Positions 18,669 to 26,734 of a DNA stretch of 64,000 bases are shown here, piece by piece. The first letter of the stretch is position 1; each line of letters begins with the position of its first letter. A program made the position numbers and the translations under genes. The DNA is taken from assembly GCF_036327755.1 (NCBI RefSeq), contig NZ_CP109596.1, positions 1,798,001 through 1,862,000 of the forward strand, in the 5' to 3' direction. The notes under the pieces are model-generated. The model worked only from the letters and a program-made list of their open reading frames with translations, made no database searches and had not been told where the DNA came from. The stretch is from Nocardia sp. NBC_01503. GTDB taxonomy: Bacteria; Actinomycetota; Actinomycetes; Mycobacteriales; Mycobacteriaceae.

Positions 18669-19313
18669 CTAGGCGGGAACCGGGCGGGCGCGGTCTGTGA
18701 TCACCAGAGCCGCCATGGCGCCCAGTACGGAGCCGGTGACGAAGCGCTGGGCCCGCAGCCACAGCGGACGGCCGCCGAGGAAGGTCGCGATGGCGCCCGC
18801 GGTCAGGACGATGAGGCCGTTGACGGTGACGGCGATGACGATCTGGACCGCGCCCAGGGCCAGGCTCTGCAACCAGACGCTGCCGTGGGCGGGAACCACG
18901 AACTGCGGGATGAGGGCCATGTACATAATGGCGATCTTGGGGTTCAACAGGTTGGTGAGGAATCCCATGACGAAGAGGCGGCGGGTGGGATCCGGGGGGA
19001 GCGTCTCGGGGGCGAAGGCCGAAAGGCCGCCGGGGCGAAGGGTTTTCCACGCCAGGTAGAGCAGGTAGGCCGCACCGGCCAGCTTCAGGGCCAGGTAGAG
19101 CGCGGGCACCATGGCGAAGACGGCGGTGATGCCGATCGCGGCGGCGGTCAGGTAGACCGCGAAACCCGCGGCCACGCCGGTGAGGGAGATGAATCCGGCG
19201 CGGCGGCCCTGTGAGACGGTCCGCGATACCAGGTACATCATGTTCGGGCCGGGGGTGAGCACCATGCCGAGTGCCACCGAGGCGACGCCGAGGATGGCGG
19301 TCAGCGGGATCAT
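18669..19313 (-). CDS. LysE/RhtB family exporter (second copy)
   Basis: The start is the ATG at 19313 (complement 19311-19313), giving 214 residues that begin with the typical hydrophobic first helix. LTPGPNMMYLVSRTVSQG near 20-37 is the family signature, and GFLTNLLNPKIAIMYMALIPQF near 117-138 the second loop. An upstream in-frame ATG at 19364 would add 17 residues without similarity to the family. It converges with the M1 peptidase gene. The substrate is unknown. Confidence 0.87.
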   Translation of the reverse strand: MIPLTAILGVASVALGMVLTPGPNMMYLVSRTVSQGRRAGFISLTGVAAGFAVYLTAAAIGITAVFAMVPALYLALKLAGAAYLLYLAWKTLRPGGLSAFAPETLPPDPTRRLFVMGFLTNLLNPKIAIMYMALIPQFVVPAHGSVWLQSLALGAVQIVIAVTVNGLIVLTAGAIATFLGGRPLWLRAQRFVTGSVLGAMAALVITDRARPVPA

Positions 19314-19381
19314 GCCTCGATCCTGCGCCGACCGGACCTCGACTGTCGCGGTCCAGTTGATCACCGGTGGACGTCACGGGT

Positions 19382-19414
19382 GTGGATCCCGGCCACAAGC
19401 ATGCCGGGATGACG
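19382..19414 (+). repeat. Half copy of a dispersed palindromic repeat
   Basis: GTGGATCCCGGCCA, then a few bases, then GCCGGGATGACG is nearly identical to the right arm of the inverted repeat at 22904-22993. The flank to 19560 contains further GCTGGGATGRC-like units. It lies in the gap between the LysE and dapC genes. Confidence 0.75.
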
Positions 19415-19561
19415 GGCGGGCTGCGGCGGGCCCGGCCTGGCTGGGATGGCGGGCAGGGCAACCGGCACGCTGCCACACGAGGCGGCAGGCCAGGCTGGGC
19501 TGGGATAACAGGTGCGCCCGGCCAAGCTGGGATGACAGGCGGGTGGGGCCGCAGGGATTGG

Positions 19562-20743
19562 CTAGTGGCTGGCGGCGGTGCGGCCCGCGCGCAGGCGGCG
19601 GACGCCCTCGGCGATGGTCTCTTCCTTCTTGCAGAAGGTGAAGCGGACCAGGTGGTTCCAGGCGGGTTTGTCATCGGCGAAGACGCTGACCGGGACCGCG
19701 GCCACGCCCAGGCGTTCGGGAAGTTCACGGCAGAAGTCGTAGGCGTCGGCGGCGCTCAGGGGCCTGATATCGGCGCAGACGAAATAGGTTCCGTCGCTTC
19801 GTTTTACGGCGAAGCCCGCGTCGGACAGCGCGGCGGAGAGCCGCAACCGCTTCTCGGAGAGGGTGTCTCGCAAGGCGGCAACCCACTGCTGTTCGTGTTC
19901 CAGCGCGTGCGCGACGGCGGGCTGGAACGGGCCGCCGCCGACGAAGGTGAGGAACTGTTTGGCGGCCAGGACGGCGTCCAGCAGTGGTGCGGGGGCGCAG
20001 GCCCAGCCGATCTTCCAGCCGGTAACACTGAAAGTCTTTGCGGCGCTGGAGATCACGATGGTGCGCTCGAACATGCCGGGCAGGGTGGCGATGCTGATGT
20101 GCCGGTGGCCGTCGAAGGCCAGATGCTCGTACGCCTCATCGGACATGACGTAGAGATCATGTTCGATGGCGATCTCGGCGATGGCGGTGAGATCGGCGCG
20201 CGACAGGACGGTGCCGGTCGGGTTGTGGGGTGAATTAACCAGCAGCATACGGGTTTTCGGGGTGATGGCGGCGCGCAGGCTGTCCAGATCCAGGGCGAAG
20301 CCGTCACCGTCCGGAACCAGTCGGGCGGTGCGCCGCTGGGCCCCGGCCAGTGCGACCGCGGCGGCATAGGAGTCGTAATAGGGCTCGATGAGCACCACTT
20401 CGTCCCCGGGCTCGACCAGTCCGAGGATGGTGGCGGCAATGGCCTCGGTGGCCCCGACCGTCACCAGCACCTGACTGTCCGGGTCGTAGTGGGTGCCGTA
20501 GCGGCGCGCGCGGTCGGCGGCGATGGCCTGGCGCAGTGCGGGAACCCCACGGCCGGGCGGGTATTGGTTGAACCCGTCGGCGATGGCCTGCCGGGCGACC
20601 TCGAGCATCCCGGCGGGTCCGTCGGAGTCCGGGAAGCCCTGACCGAGGTTGACCGCGCCGTGCCGAACGGCGAGTTCGGTCATCTCGGCAAAGATTGTCG
20701 AAGCGTAGGGACGCAGCCTTGCGACGGTCGGAATCTGAGGCAT
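19562..20743 (-). CDS. dapC: PLP-dependent aminotransferase, DapC-like (N-succinyl-LL-DAP aminotransferase)
   Basis: The 393-residue protein is a fold-type I class I/II aminotransferase. NLGQGFPD near 33-40, the PHNPTG loop, SDEAYEHL, and SSAAKTFSVTGWKIGWA with the PLP lysine are all present; a C-terminal VRFTFCK carries the carboxylate-binding Arg. It resembles Rv0858c, assigned to the lysine/diaminopimelate pathway, and its neighbours (rpfA, XPB) are those of Rv0858c. Related enzymes act on kynurenine, so specificity is inferred. The start ATG at 20743 matches the family; a GTG at 20761 is possible. Confidence 0.85.
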   Translation of the reverse strand: MPQIPTVARLRPYASTIFAEMTELAVRHGAVNLGQGFPDSDGPAGMLEVARQAIADGFNQYPPGRGVPALRQAIAADRARRYGTHYDPDSQVLVTVGATEAIAATILGLVEPGDEVVLIEPYYDSYAAAVALAGAQRRTARLVPDGDGFALDLDSLRAAITPKTRMLLVNSPHNPTGTVLSRADLTAIAEIAIEHDLYVMSDEAYEHLAFDGHRHISIATLPGMFERTIVISSAAKTFSVTGWKIGWACAPAPLLDAVLAAKQFLTFVGGGPFQPAVAHALEHEQQWVAALRDTLSEKRLRLSAALSDAGFAVKRSDGTYFVCADIRPLSAADAYDFCRELPERLGVAAVPVSVFADDKPAWNHLVRFTFCKKEETIAEGVRRLRAGRTAASH

Positions 20744-20880
20744 GTCCGGAGGATAGTCCACCCGTCCGAATGGTTGCGATTCGATAGCGAAAGGCTATGT
20801 TTCACTTCGTGATCGGACCTTCTACCTGGCTCGTTGTGCAATGTCGCAAAGGCGGCTAGCCTGCCCGTGTTTTATCTCAC

Positions 20881-20898
20881 AACCGCCTATCAGCGGTT
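20881..20898 (+). promoter_or_regulatory. Hairpin in the leader of the Gly/Ser-rich small gene
   Basis: AACCGC-CTATCA-GCGGTT is a perfect 6-bp stem followed by TTCTCG. It ends 20 nt before the start codon at 20918. It could be a weak terminator or a stem controlling translation. Confidence 0.35.
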
Positions 20899-20917
20899 TT
20901 CTCGAAAGGGGCGAAAT

Positions 20918-21172
20918 ATGCCCTCGTACTTGGAACTTCTTCTGCACCCGACACAGGCCGTCGATATTGTGCACCAGATTGCACACCAGCTTATTGCTGG
21001 CAACTGGACCACCGGTGATTGGAACCTCGGCTCCAGCTTCCCGCCCTCCGGTTCGGGCGGCTCCGGCTCCGGCACCGGTTCGGGTATCGGCAATTGCATG
21101 CCCACCGGTTCGGTCAGCCTGTCCGGCGGTATGGACTGCAGCTCCGGCTCCGGAGCCAGCTACCCGGGCTGA
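20918..21172 (+). CDS. Small Gly/Ser-rich protein (84 aa), unknown
   Basis: AAAGGGG ends about 6 nt before the ATG. Residues 1-30 form an amphipathic or hydrophobic helix (MPSYLELLLHP...). Residues about 36-84 are rich in Gly and Ser with two Cys (GNCMPTG and GMDCSSG), which could be disulfide bonded. There is no clear cleavable signal. I do not recognise the family. It is divergent from dapC and converges with the sigma factor gene. Confidence 0.5.
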   Translation: MPSYLELLLHPTQAVDIVHQIAHQLIAGNWTTGDWNLGSSFPPSGSGGSGSGTGSGIGNCMPTGSVSLSGGMDCSSGSGASYPG

Positions 21173-21222
21173 TGACCTCCGATGTGCGGCATGTCGGTCG
21201 GGGGTGTGCCGCCCATCGGGTC

Positions 21223-22149
21223 TCAGTGCGGCAGCCGCAGGCCCTTGAGTTTGGCCGGATTGACGAGATCGTAGATGCCCCAGACCTTTCCGTCGCGCAC
21301 GGTGTATCCGTATACGCGGGGCGGCGTCCCGGGACGACCGTTCTCCGAGGCCCGCTCGTGCATCAGCATCCCCAATTGGCCATTGACGAGTACGAATTCG
21401 AACGCGCCGGCCTGATAGGTCGCCGGATCGTCGAAGCCGTACCGGGTGCGCAGTCCCAGCCACAACCGCGCGTTCTTATCCACGCCCGCAACCACATTGA
21501 TGGCCGTAGCGGTGGTGCCACCCGCATCGCCGATGGTGCGCACATCCGGATGCAGCGCCGCCACAACGGCATCCACATCACCGCGGTAGAGCGCTTCGAG
21601 CAGCTGCTGCACCGCGGCATCGTGTTCGGTATCGGTGACCGGTTCCGGCGTGTGCGCCAAGGCTTTCCGGGCCCGCGTGGCCAGTGCCCGCGCAGCCTCG
21701 GTGGAGACGCCGAGAATATCGGCGATCTCGTCGAAAGGCACCGAAAACCCGTCGTGCAGAACGAAAGCCACGCGCTGCGGCGGGGTGAGGGTATCCATCA
21801 CCACCAGGGCGGCGAAGCGCGCATCCTGTTTGCGGACCACCGCGGCCAGCGGATCGGGCGTGCTCGAGGGTAGCGGGCTGGTGACGATGGGCTCCGGAAG
21901 CCACTGCCCCACATACTGCTCGCGGCGCGCGCTGGCACTGCGCAGCCGATCCAAGCAGATGCGGGAGACCACCGTGGTGAGCCAGGCGCGCAGATCCTCG
22001 ATCTCGTGCTGGCGGGCGACCGCGAGCCGTAACCAGCTCTCCTGCACCGCATCCTCGGCATCGGCGACGCTGCCCGTCAGCCGGTAGGCCACCGAGAGCA
22101 GGTGTGGCCGATGGGTTTCGAACAAATCGGTGAGCAGCGCGGCGACCAT
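21223..22149 (-). CDS. ECF41-type sigma factor with SnoaL-like C-terminal domain (SigJ-like)
   Basis: The start ATG at 22149 gives 308 residues. Sigma region 2 covers about 5-70 (DAEDAVQESWLRL) and region 4 about 110-160 (VAFVLHDGFSVPFDEIADIL). A C-terminal NTF2/SnoaL-like domain follows from about 180 and ends in DLVNPAKLKGL, close to the NPDKL motif of ECF41 factors. In that group the fused domain regulates the sigma part in place of a separate anti-sigma factor. The upstream extension of the open frame has no sigma features. ECF41 genes often sit beside a redox or decarboxylase gene; here the neighbour is a GNAT gene. Confidence 0.87.
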   Translation of the reverse strand: MVAALLTDLFETHRPHLLSVAYRLTGSVADAEDAVQESWLRLAVARQHEIEDLRAWLTTVVSRICLDRLRSASARREQYVGQWLPEPIVTSPLPSSTPDPLAAVVRKQDARFAALVVMDTLTPPQRVAFVLHDGFSVPFDEIADILGVSTEAARALATRARKALAHTPEPVTDTEHDAAVQQLLEALYRGDVDAVVAALHPDVRTIGDAGGTTATAINVVAGVDKNARLWLGLRTRYGFDDPATYQAGAFEFVLVNGQLGMLMHERASENGRPGTPPRVYGYTVRDGKVWGIYDLVNPAKLKGLRLPH

Positions 22150-22282
22150 CGAACCGATCCTACGGTCGCGGTCCGACCAATCGGGCACCGGCCCGGAATG
22201 CCGGATACGGTGATCGACACCCGCCCGACTCCACGCCGGAATCCCCCTGCGCCGGTATATCGTTCCGTGACAGCATGGCCGG

Positions 22283-22864
22283 ATGGACGCGCGGACGCTC
22301 TCGAATGGCACGGTCTGGCTCGCACCGCCGACCGTCCTGGATATCGACGACATCACCGCGTGCTGCCAACAGCCTTCGGTCGGACAGTGGACGACCATGC
22401 CGGTCCCCTACATCCGGGCCGACGCCGAGAAGTTCATCTACGACATGGTGACGCCCGGCTGGGCCGACCGCAGCCCCACCTGGGCACTGCGCCTCGGTAA
22501 AGACTCACAGGTCGTAGGCATGATCGGCCTCGGGCCGGTCGATTCCCGCCGCGACCACAACTCCGCCGAGATCGGCTTCTGGCTCTCCGCGGCGGTCCGC
22601 GGCCGGGGGCTCATGACCCACGCGGTCAATCTGGTCTGCGCGGCGGCCTTCGCAGACGATTGGCTCACCCTCGAGCGCATCGAATGGCGCGCGATCGTCG
22701 GCAATCACGCCTCGGCCGCCGTCGCCCGCCGGGCGGGCTTCCACTACGAGGGCCTACTGCGCGGCGGCTGTGTTCAGCGCGGCACCCGCCTCGACAGCTG
22801 GATAGCCGCCCGCCTCCGCACCGATCCGGCCGTCCCGGCCACCGACTGGCCCGCCGGAATCTAG
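22283..22864 (+). CDS. GNAT family N-acetyltransferase (RimJ/RimL-like)
   Basis: The 193-residue product has a single GNAT domain of the RimJ/RimL branch. EIGFWLSAAVRGRGLMTHAV near 91-110 contains the acetyl-CoA-binding R/Q-x-x-G-x-G/A type loop, and ERIEWRAIVGNHASAAVARRAGF is the typical second half. RimJ/RimL-like enzymes acetylate protein N-termini or small molecules. It is divergent from the ECF41 sigma gene with 133 bp between starts. The substrate is unknown. Confidence 0.85.
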   Translation: MDARTLSNGTVWLAPPTVLDIDDITACCQQPSVGQWTTMPVPYIRADAEKFIYDMVTPGWADRSPTWALRLGKDSQVVGMIGLGPVDSRRDHNSAEIGFWLSAAVRGRGLMTHAVNLVCAAAFADDWLTLERIEWRAIVGNHASAAVARRAGFHYEGLLRGGCVQRGTRLDSWIAARLRTDPAVPATDWPAGI

Positions 22865-22903
22865 CCCGTCATCCCGGAATCCAGCCCGTCGTCCCGGCAG
22901 CAC

Positions 22904-22993
22904 CGTCATCCGGCATGGTTTTGGCCGGGATCCACACCTGTTGCACCGCAACAAATTTCAGTGGATCCCGGCCAAGAACGCGCCGGGATGACG
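22904..22993. repeat. Inverted repeat (REP/BIME-like element)
   Basis: The left arm 22904-22935 and right arm 22961-22993 are near-perfect inverted copies around a 25-nt centre. The right arm begins GTGGATCCCGGCCA and ends GCCGGGATGACG. Partial CCCGTCATCCCGG and CCCGTCGTCCCGG units precede the left arm at 22863-22896. A half copy lies at 19382-19414. It fills the gap between the GNAT and DAHP synthase genes. Confidence 0.8.
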
Positions 22994-23052
22994 AGGTATA
23001 CCGTCCGGGAGGACGCAGGACGACGTCCGGGACGACGCGGGAGACGGTCTTT

Positions 23053-24141
23053 TCAGCCGCGGCGAGCGGCGACGGCGTCGGCGAGGACGTCGAGCTGAGC
23101 CGCGGTGACCTCCCAGTCGAGGCAGGCGTCGGTGATGGACTGGCCGTAGGTCAGGGTCTCCGGGTGGCCGAGGGTGAGGTCCTGGCGGCCCGCGACGATG
23201 AAGCTCTCCATCATCAGGCCGACCACGCTCTTCTCGCCCGCGGCGATGCGCCCGGCGATATCGGTGACCACGTCGACCTGCTTGTTGTGGTCCTTATTGC
23301 TGTTGCCGTGCGAGGCGTCGACCACCAGGCGCTGCGCCAGCGACGACTTCTCCAGTCGGATAATGGCTTCCGCGCAGGATTCGGCATCGAAGTTGGTGCC
23401 GTTGCTGCCGCCGCGCAGGATGACATGGCAGTCCGGATTGCCCGCGGTGCGGATCAGCGCCGAACGCCCGTCCAGATCGGTGCCGGGGAAGACATGGCTG
23501 GCCGCCGCCGCGCGCACCCCGTCGACCGCGACCTGCACATCGCCATCGGTGCCGTTCTTGATGCCGACCGGCATGGACAGCGCCGAGGACAGCTGCCGAT
23601 GCACCTGGCTGGCGGCGGTACGCGCGCCGATCGCACCGTAGGAGACCAGATCCGCGATGTACTGCGGGGTGATCGGATCGAGGAACTCACAGGCCACGGG
23701 CAGGCCGAGCGCGGTGATGTCCACCAGCAGCTGACGACCCACATCGAGTCCGGTGTTGATGTCGAAGCTGCCGTCCAGGTGCGGATCGTTGATCAGCCCC
23801 TTCCACCCGAGCGTGGTGCGCGGCTTCTCGAAGTAGACGCGCATGACCACGTGCAGCCGGTCCCCGAGCTCATCGGCCTTGGCGGCCAGGCGGCGCGCGT
23901 AATCCATGGCGGCGGCGGTGTCGTGCACCGAACACGGGCCGACGATCACCATGAGGCGGTCGTCAGCGCCATTGAGTACGTCGATGGTGGCCTTGCGGCC
24001 GGCGCGCACGGTATCGGCCAGGGTGTCATCGAGCGGATGCGATCCACGCACGTCGGCGGGCGAGCGCAGCGGGCTCACGCTGAGAGTGCGCTGGTCGTCG
24101 AGATCGGCGTGCCGGGGATCGAGATCGGCAGCGAGAGTCAT
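23053..24141 (-). CDS. aroG: Class I DAHP synthase (3-deoxy-7-phosphoheptulonate synthase)
   Basis: The 362-residue enzyme condenses phosphoenolpyruvate with erythrose 4-phosphate, the first step of aromatic amino-acid synthesis. IVGPCSVHD near 66-74, MRVYFEKPRTTLGWKG near 100-115, GIGARTAASQVHR and DASHGNSNKDH are hallmark motifs of the AroF/G/H (class I) type with metal-binding Cys, His, Glu and Asp. It is preceded by an aromatic leader peptide gene and alternative hairpins, so transcription or translation is probably attenuated by aromatic amino acids. AAAGGA stands before the ATG. Confidence 0.93.
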   Translation of the reverse strand: MTLAADLDPRHADLDDQRTLSVSPLRSPADVRGSHPLDDTLADTVRAGRKATIDVLNGADDRLMVIVGPCSVHDTAAAMDYARRLAAKADELGDRLHVVMRVYFEKPRTTLGWKGLINDPHLDGSFDINTGLDVGRQLLVDITALGLPVACEFLDPITPQYIADLVSYGAIGARTAASQVHRQLSSALSMPVGIKNGTDGDVQVAVDGVRAAAASHVFPGTDLDGRSALIRTAGNPDCHVILRGGSNGTNFDAESCAEAIIRLEKSSLAQRLVVDASHGNSNKDHNKQVDVVTDIAGRIAAGEKSVVGLMMESFIVAGRQDLTLGHPETLTYGQSITDACLDWEVTAAQLDVLADAVAARRG

Positions 24142-24235
24142 GATCGTGGGTTCCTTTTCTCAGGCCGACCCACGGAGATTCGAATTTCTGGAACCCCTCG
24201 GAGCCGGTCTGTTGTCCGGCTCGGGGTGGAGGAGG
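24142..24235 (-). promoter_or_regulatory. Attenuator region of the DAHP synthase gene
   Basis: One stem pairs 24201-24207 with 24216-24222 and, past a 3-nt bulge, 24193-24197 with 24223-24227. The segment 24184-24191 (CCAGAAAT on the minus strand) is exactly complementary to 24284-24291 (ATTTCTGG), which holds the Tyr-Phe-Trp codons of the leader peptide. A second stem (CGTGGGT with ACCCACG) encloses the AAAGGA ribosome site just before the start. Ribosome stalling in the leader would switch these pairings. Confidence 0.6.
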
Positions 24236-24304
24236 TCAGCGCAGGTTCACGCCGCTCGACCCACCCGGGGCCGGCTGGCTAAACCAGAAATACACGCGCT
24301 GCAT
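24236..24304 (-). CDS. Aromatic leader peptide (22 aa) of DAHP synthase
   Basis: An ATG frame of 23 codons starts MQRV and then has four consecutive aromatic codons, Tyr-Phe-Trp-Phe (residues 5-8), before a Ser/Gly/Pro-rich end and TGA. It lies 94 nt upstream of the DAHP synthase start. Leader peptides of this type (aroR before aroF) are known in Corynebacterium. GATACG about 10 nt before the ATG suggests a leaderless or near-leaderless start. Confidence 0.75.
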   Translation of the reverse strand: MQRVYFWFSQPAPGGSSGVNLR

Positions 24305-24430
24305 GCCGGACACCGTATCAGAGATCGCGGAGATTGCGTGTGGCCGCTGACACACTATGGAACGTCGTCTCAATATATGAGATGCGAATTCGGGAAACGC
24401 CGCCCGCGAACGACATTCGCCGGCGCGTAG

Positions 24431-24793
24431 CTAGCGCGCGATGTAATGCAGGATCACGTCGTGCACATGCCGCGTCTTCTCATCGCCGCGGAACTCGACC
24501 TCGTACTCGTTGTGCCCGGTGCTGATGACTATGTGCCCGGAGGAGAAGAACTGTCCGGCGAAGGATTTGTTGGTGATCACGCTGACGGTGCTGATGCGCG
24601 AGTACGGGATGCTCGTGATGGCGACCTTCTTCCCCACGAACGAATTGTCCTGAATGATCACCCGGCGATCGGTGAGCCCGAGAAATCCGGTACCCACGCC
24701 GATGGCGTCGTACACCGCCAGGATCTGCTCTCCCTGAAGCAGGCCCTGCTGGATCTTCTCCAGCTGATCCGGTCGATCGAACGGAATGCTCAT
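24431..24793 (-). CDS. PH domain-containing protein (bacterial PH-like)
   Basis: The 120-residue product consists almost entirely of one bacterial PH-like domain: GLTDRRVIIQDNSFVGKKVAITSIPYSRI shows the strand pairs typical of the YokE-like/bPH families. There are no membrane segments. The SDR gene ends 3 bp upstream on the same strand, so both are likely one transcript. The cellular role is unknown. Confidence 0.75.
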   Translation of the reverse strand: MSIPFDRPDQLEKIQQGLLQGEQILAVYDAIGVGTGFLGLTDRRVIIQDNSFVGKKVAITSIPYSRISTVSVITNKSFAGQFFSSGHIVISTGHNEYEVEFRGDEKTRHVHDVILHYIAR

Positions 24794-24796
24794 GAC

Positions 24797-25681
24797 CTAC
24801 CTACGTGGAAAGGCATAGCTGACCTTGGTCAGCTGCTCGGACAATTCCCAGAGGCGGCGCGCGGTCACCTCATCCCGTGACGCGGCGGTGGAGCCGCTCG
24901 GCCCGGGATTGCCACGCATACCGCGCAATCCGGTGGGCCCGTAGTATCCGCCCGGCCGCACCTCGGCGGCGGTGGCTGCGTAAAGCGTTGGCAGCGCGCC
25001 CATTTCGGCGCTCTGCGCGAAGACCCGATTGGCGATCCCGAGGAAGAAGTCCTGGATCGACTCGGTATGGGATTGCAGTTCGGTGGCGGCGAAGCCGGGA
25101 TGCGCACCGACCGAAAGCTTGTGCGAGCCAGCGGCTGTCAGTCGCCGCTGTAGTTCATAGGTGAACATGAGATTCGCCAGCTTGGACTGCCCGTAGGCGA
25201 GCCAGCGCTGATAGCGGCGCTGCTCCCAGTTCAGATCGGCCAGGTCGATCTTGCCCATGGCGTGCATACCGCTGGAGACGGTGACGATGCGATCGCGCAC
25301 CTTGTCCAGCAGCAGTCCGGTCAGCGCGAAATGGCCGAGATGGTTTGTGCCGATCTGCATTTCGAAGCCGTCGGCGGTGCGCTTGAGCGGAACCGCCATG
25401 ACACCCGCGTTGTTGATCAGCAGGTCCACCGCGTCGATACCGTCGGCGAATTCGCGCACCGAGGCCAGATCCGCCAGATCCAGGCGGCGCACTTGCACGT
25501 TCTTACCGATGCCGTCGGCGACCGAACGCGCCTTGACCTCATTGCGGCAGGCCATGATCACCTGCGCCCCGGCCTGGGCGAGTGCTCGCGCGGTGACCGC
25601 GCCGAGCCCACTGTTGGCCCCCGTCACAATGACCGTTCGACCGGTCTGATCCGGGATGTCGGCGATGTCCCAACCACTCAC
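24797..25681 (-). CDS. Short-chain dehydrogenase/reductase (retinol-dehydrogenase-like)
   Basis: The GTG at 25681 gives 294 residues beginning VSGWDIADIPDQTGRT. TGANSGLG near 18-25 is the NAD(P)-binding loop, NNAG near 86-89 and YGQSK (catalytic Tyr and Lys) near 159-163 complete the classical SDR site, with VSS ahead of them. The product resembles mycobacterial retinol-dehydrogenase-like SDRs. It is clearly paralogous to the SDR at 28495-29373 (same start layout, same GFEM-GTN-LGHFALTGLL core and PGGYYGP motif). The substrate is unknown. Confidence 0.88.
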   Translation of the reverse strand: MSGWDIADIPDQTGRTVIVTGANSGLGAVTARALAQAGAQVIMACRNEVKARSVADGIGKNVQVRRLDLADLASVREFADGIDAVDLLINNAGVMAVPLKRTADGFEMQIGTNHLGHFALTGLLLDKVRDRIVTVSSGMHAMGKIDLADLNWEQRRYQRWLAYGQSKLANLMFTYELQRRLTAAGSHKLSVGAHPGFAATELQSHTESIQDFFLGIANRVFAQSAEMGALPTLYAATAAEVRPGGYYGPTGLRGMRGNPGPSGSTAASRDEVTARRLWELSEQLTKVSYAFPRR

Positions 25682-25840
25682 GAGGTCGAGTCTAGGGGCG
25701 CGACAGCCCGCCCGTCGGGTCTCGCGCGCAACCGCGATTCGCGCCGAATTCGCCGACAGTTCGCTACACTCGCGCGCCGGACGGCGTGTCCGCAACGCGT
25801 TCGTAGGCGGTGACCAGGCAGAGCGGTAGCGTCCGCGCGT

Positions 25841-26005
25841 ATGGACACGCTCATACTCGCGGGCTTGCTGTGCGTGCTGTTCCTCATTGTCGGACAGAGT
25901 TCGCGGCGCGCGATCCTGTCGGCCTGGTGGGTTGTCGTCATCGCCTGCGGTGTGCTGCTGAAGGTGCACATCACCAGCAGCCTCGGATTGGGGCTGACAT
26001 GGTGA
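25841..26005 (+). CDS. DUF5993 family small membrane protein
   Basis: The 54-residue product has two hydrophobic helices (about 4-18 and 28-43) joined by GQSSRRA. The gene ends inside the start of the DsbB-like gene (overlap 25999-26005), so translation is coupled. Small DUF5993 proteins are usual partners of DsbB-like genes. A role in periplasmic disulfide formation is inferred from this coupling. Confidence 0.7.
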   Translation: MDTLILAGLLCVLFLIVGQSSRRAILSAWWVVVIACGVLLKVHITSSLGLGLTW

Positions 26006-26658
26006 CCGATACCGCTCCCGGAACCGTGGAAAGCCGTGGCGGAGTACTGAATCAACTGCAGTACTGGCTGGCGCTCATCTTCATCGTCGGCTGGGCCGGG
26101 GTGATCTGCGGCGGACTCGGCTTCCAATTCGTGAACTGGGAGTACCCGTGCCCGCTGTGCATGCTGCAGCGCTACTTCATGATGCTGGCCGCGCTGGGCG
26201 GGGCCTATATCGTGCGCAAGGGGATGACCGGGACCATCGCGCCGCGCGATTACGCGGTGGGCTGGGGTATGGCGATCGTGGCCTGCTTCGGCGGCGCGTT
26301 CACCGCCTGGCGGCAGACCATGCTGCATATCCTGCCCGGCGATCCCGGATATATGGGCGCGGTGTTCGGGCTGCACCTGTACGTGTGGGCGTGGATTCTG
26401 TTCGTCGCGGCGATTACGACAATCGGCGTGGTGCTGACGTTTTCGTACGCCACCTCGACCGTGAGCCTGCCCGCGTCACCGCATCGCACGGCCGGGAAGC
26501 TGGCCTTCGGATTCCTCGCGCTGGTCATCGCGGTGAATCTGGTGGCGACGTTCTTCCTGGAGGGCTTCCACCCGAAGCTGCCCGATGATCCGGCCTGCTA
26601 TCAACTGCCGCACGATCTCGGGATTCTCGACGGCGGCTGTGTGCTGCCCGCACACTGA
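25999..26658 (+). CDS. dsbB: Disulfide bond formation protein DsbB-like
   Basis: The 219-residue membrane protein has about four to five transmembrane helices. YPCPLCMLQRY near 50-60 provides the quinone-linked CxxC pair of DsbB, and a second pair is likely Cys in DDPACYQL and DGGCVLP near the C-terminus, in the last extracytoplasmic part. DsbB reoxidises a DsbA-type thiol oxidase using quinone. The start ATG overlaps the DUF5993 stop. No dsbA is visible in the window. Confidence 0.85.
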   Translation: MVTDTAPGTVESRGGVLNQLQYWLALIFIVGWAGVICGGLGFQFVNWEYPCPLCMLQRYFMMLAALGGAYIVRKGMTGTIAPRDYAVGWGMAIVACFGGAFTAWRQTMLHILPGDPGYMGAVFGLHLYVWAWILFVAAITTIGVVLTFSYATSTVSLPASPHRTAGKLAFGFLALVIAVNLVATFFLEGFHPKLPDDPACYQLPHDLGILDGGCVLPAH

Positions 26659-26680
26659 ACGACGCGATTGCCATCGTGAG

Positions 26681-26699
26681 ATAGGGTTGCCTAACCTTC
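26681..26699 (+). promoter_or_regulatory. IdeR/DmdR-like iron box before the aryl-AMP ligase
   Basis: The site ATAGGGTTGCCTAACCTTC matches 13 of 19 positions of the IdeR consensus TTAGGTTAGGCTAACCTAA. It lies 36 bp before the GTG start. The IdeR family represses siderophore genes when iron is sufficient. Confidence 0.65.
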
Positions 26700-26734
26700 G
26701 TTAAGCAACCCTTACTCGCAGAGGCTCAAGCACC

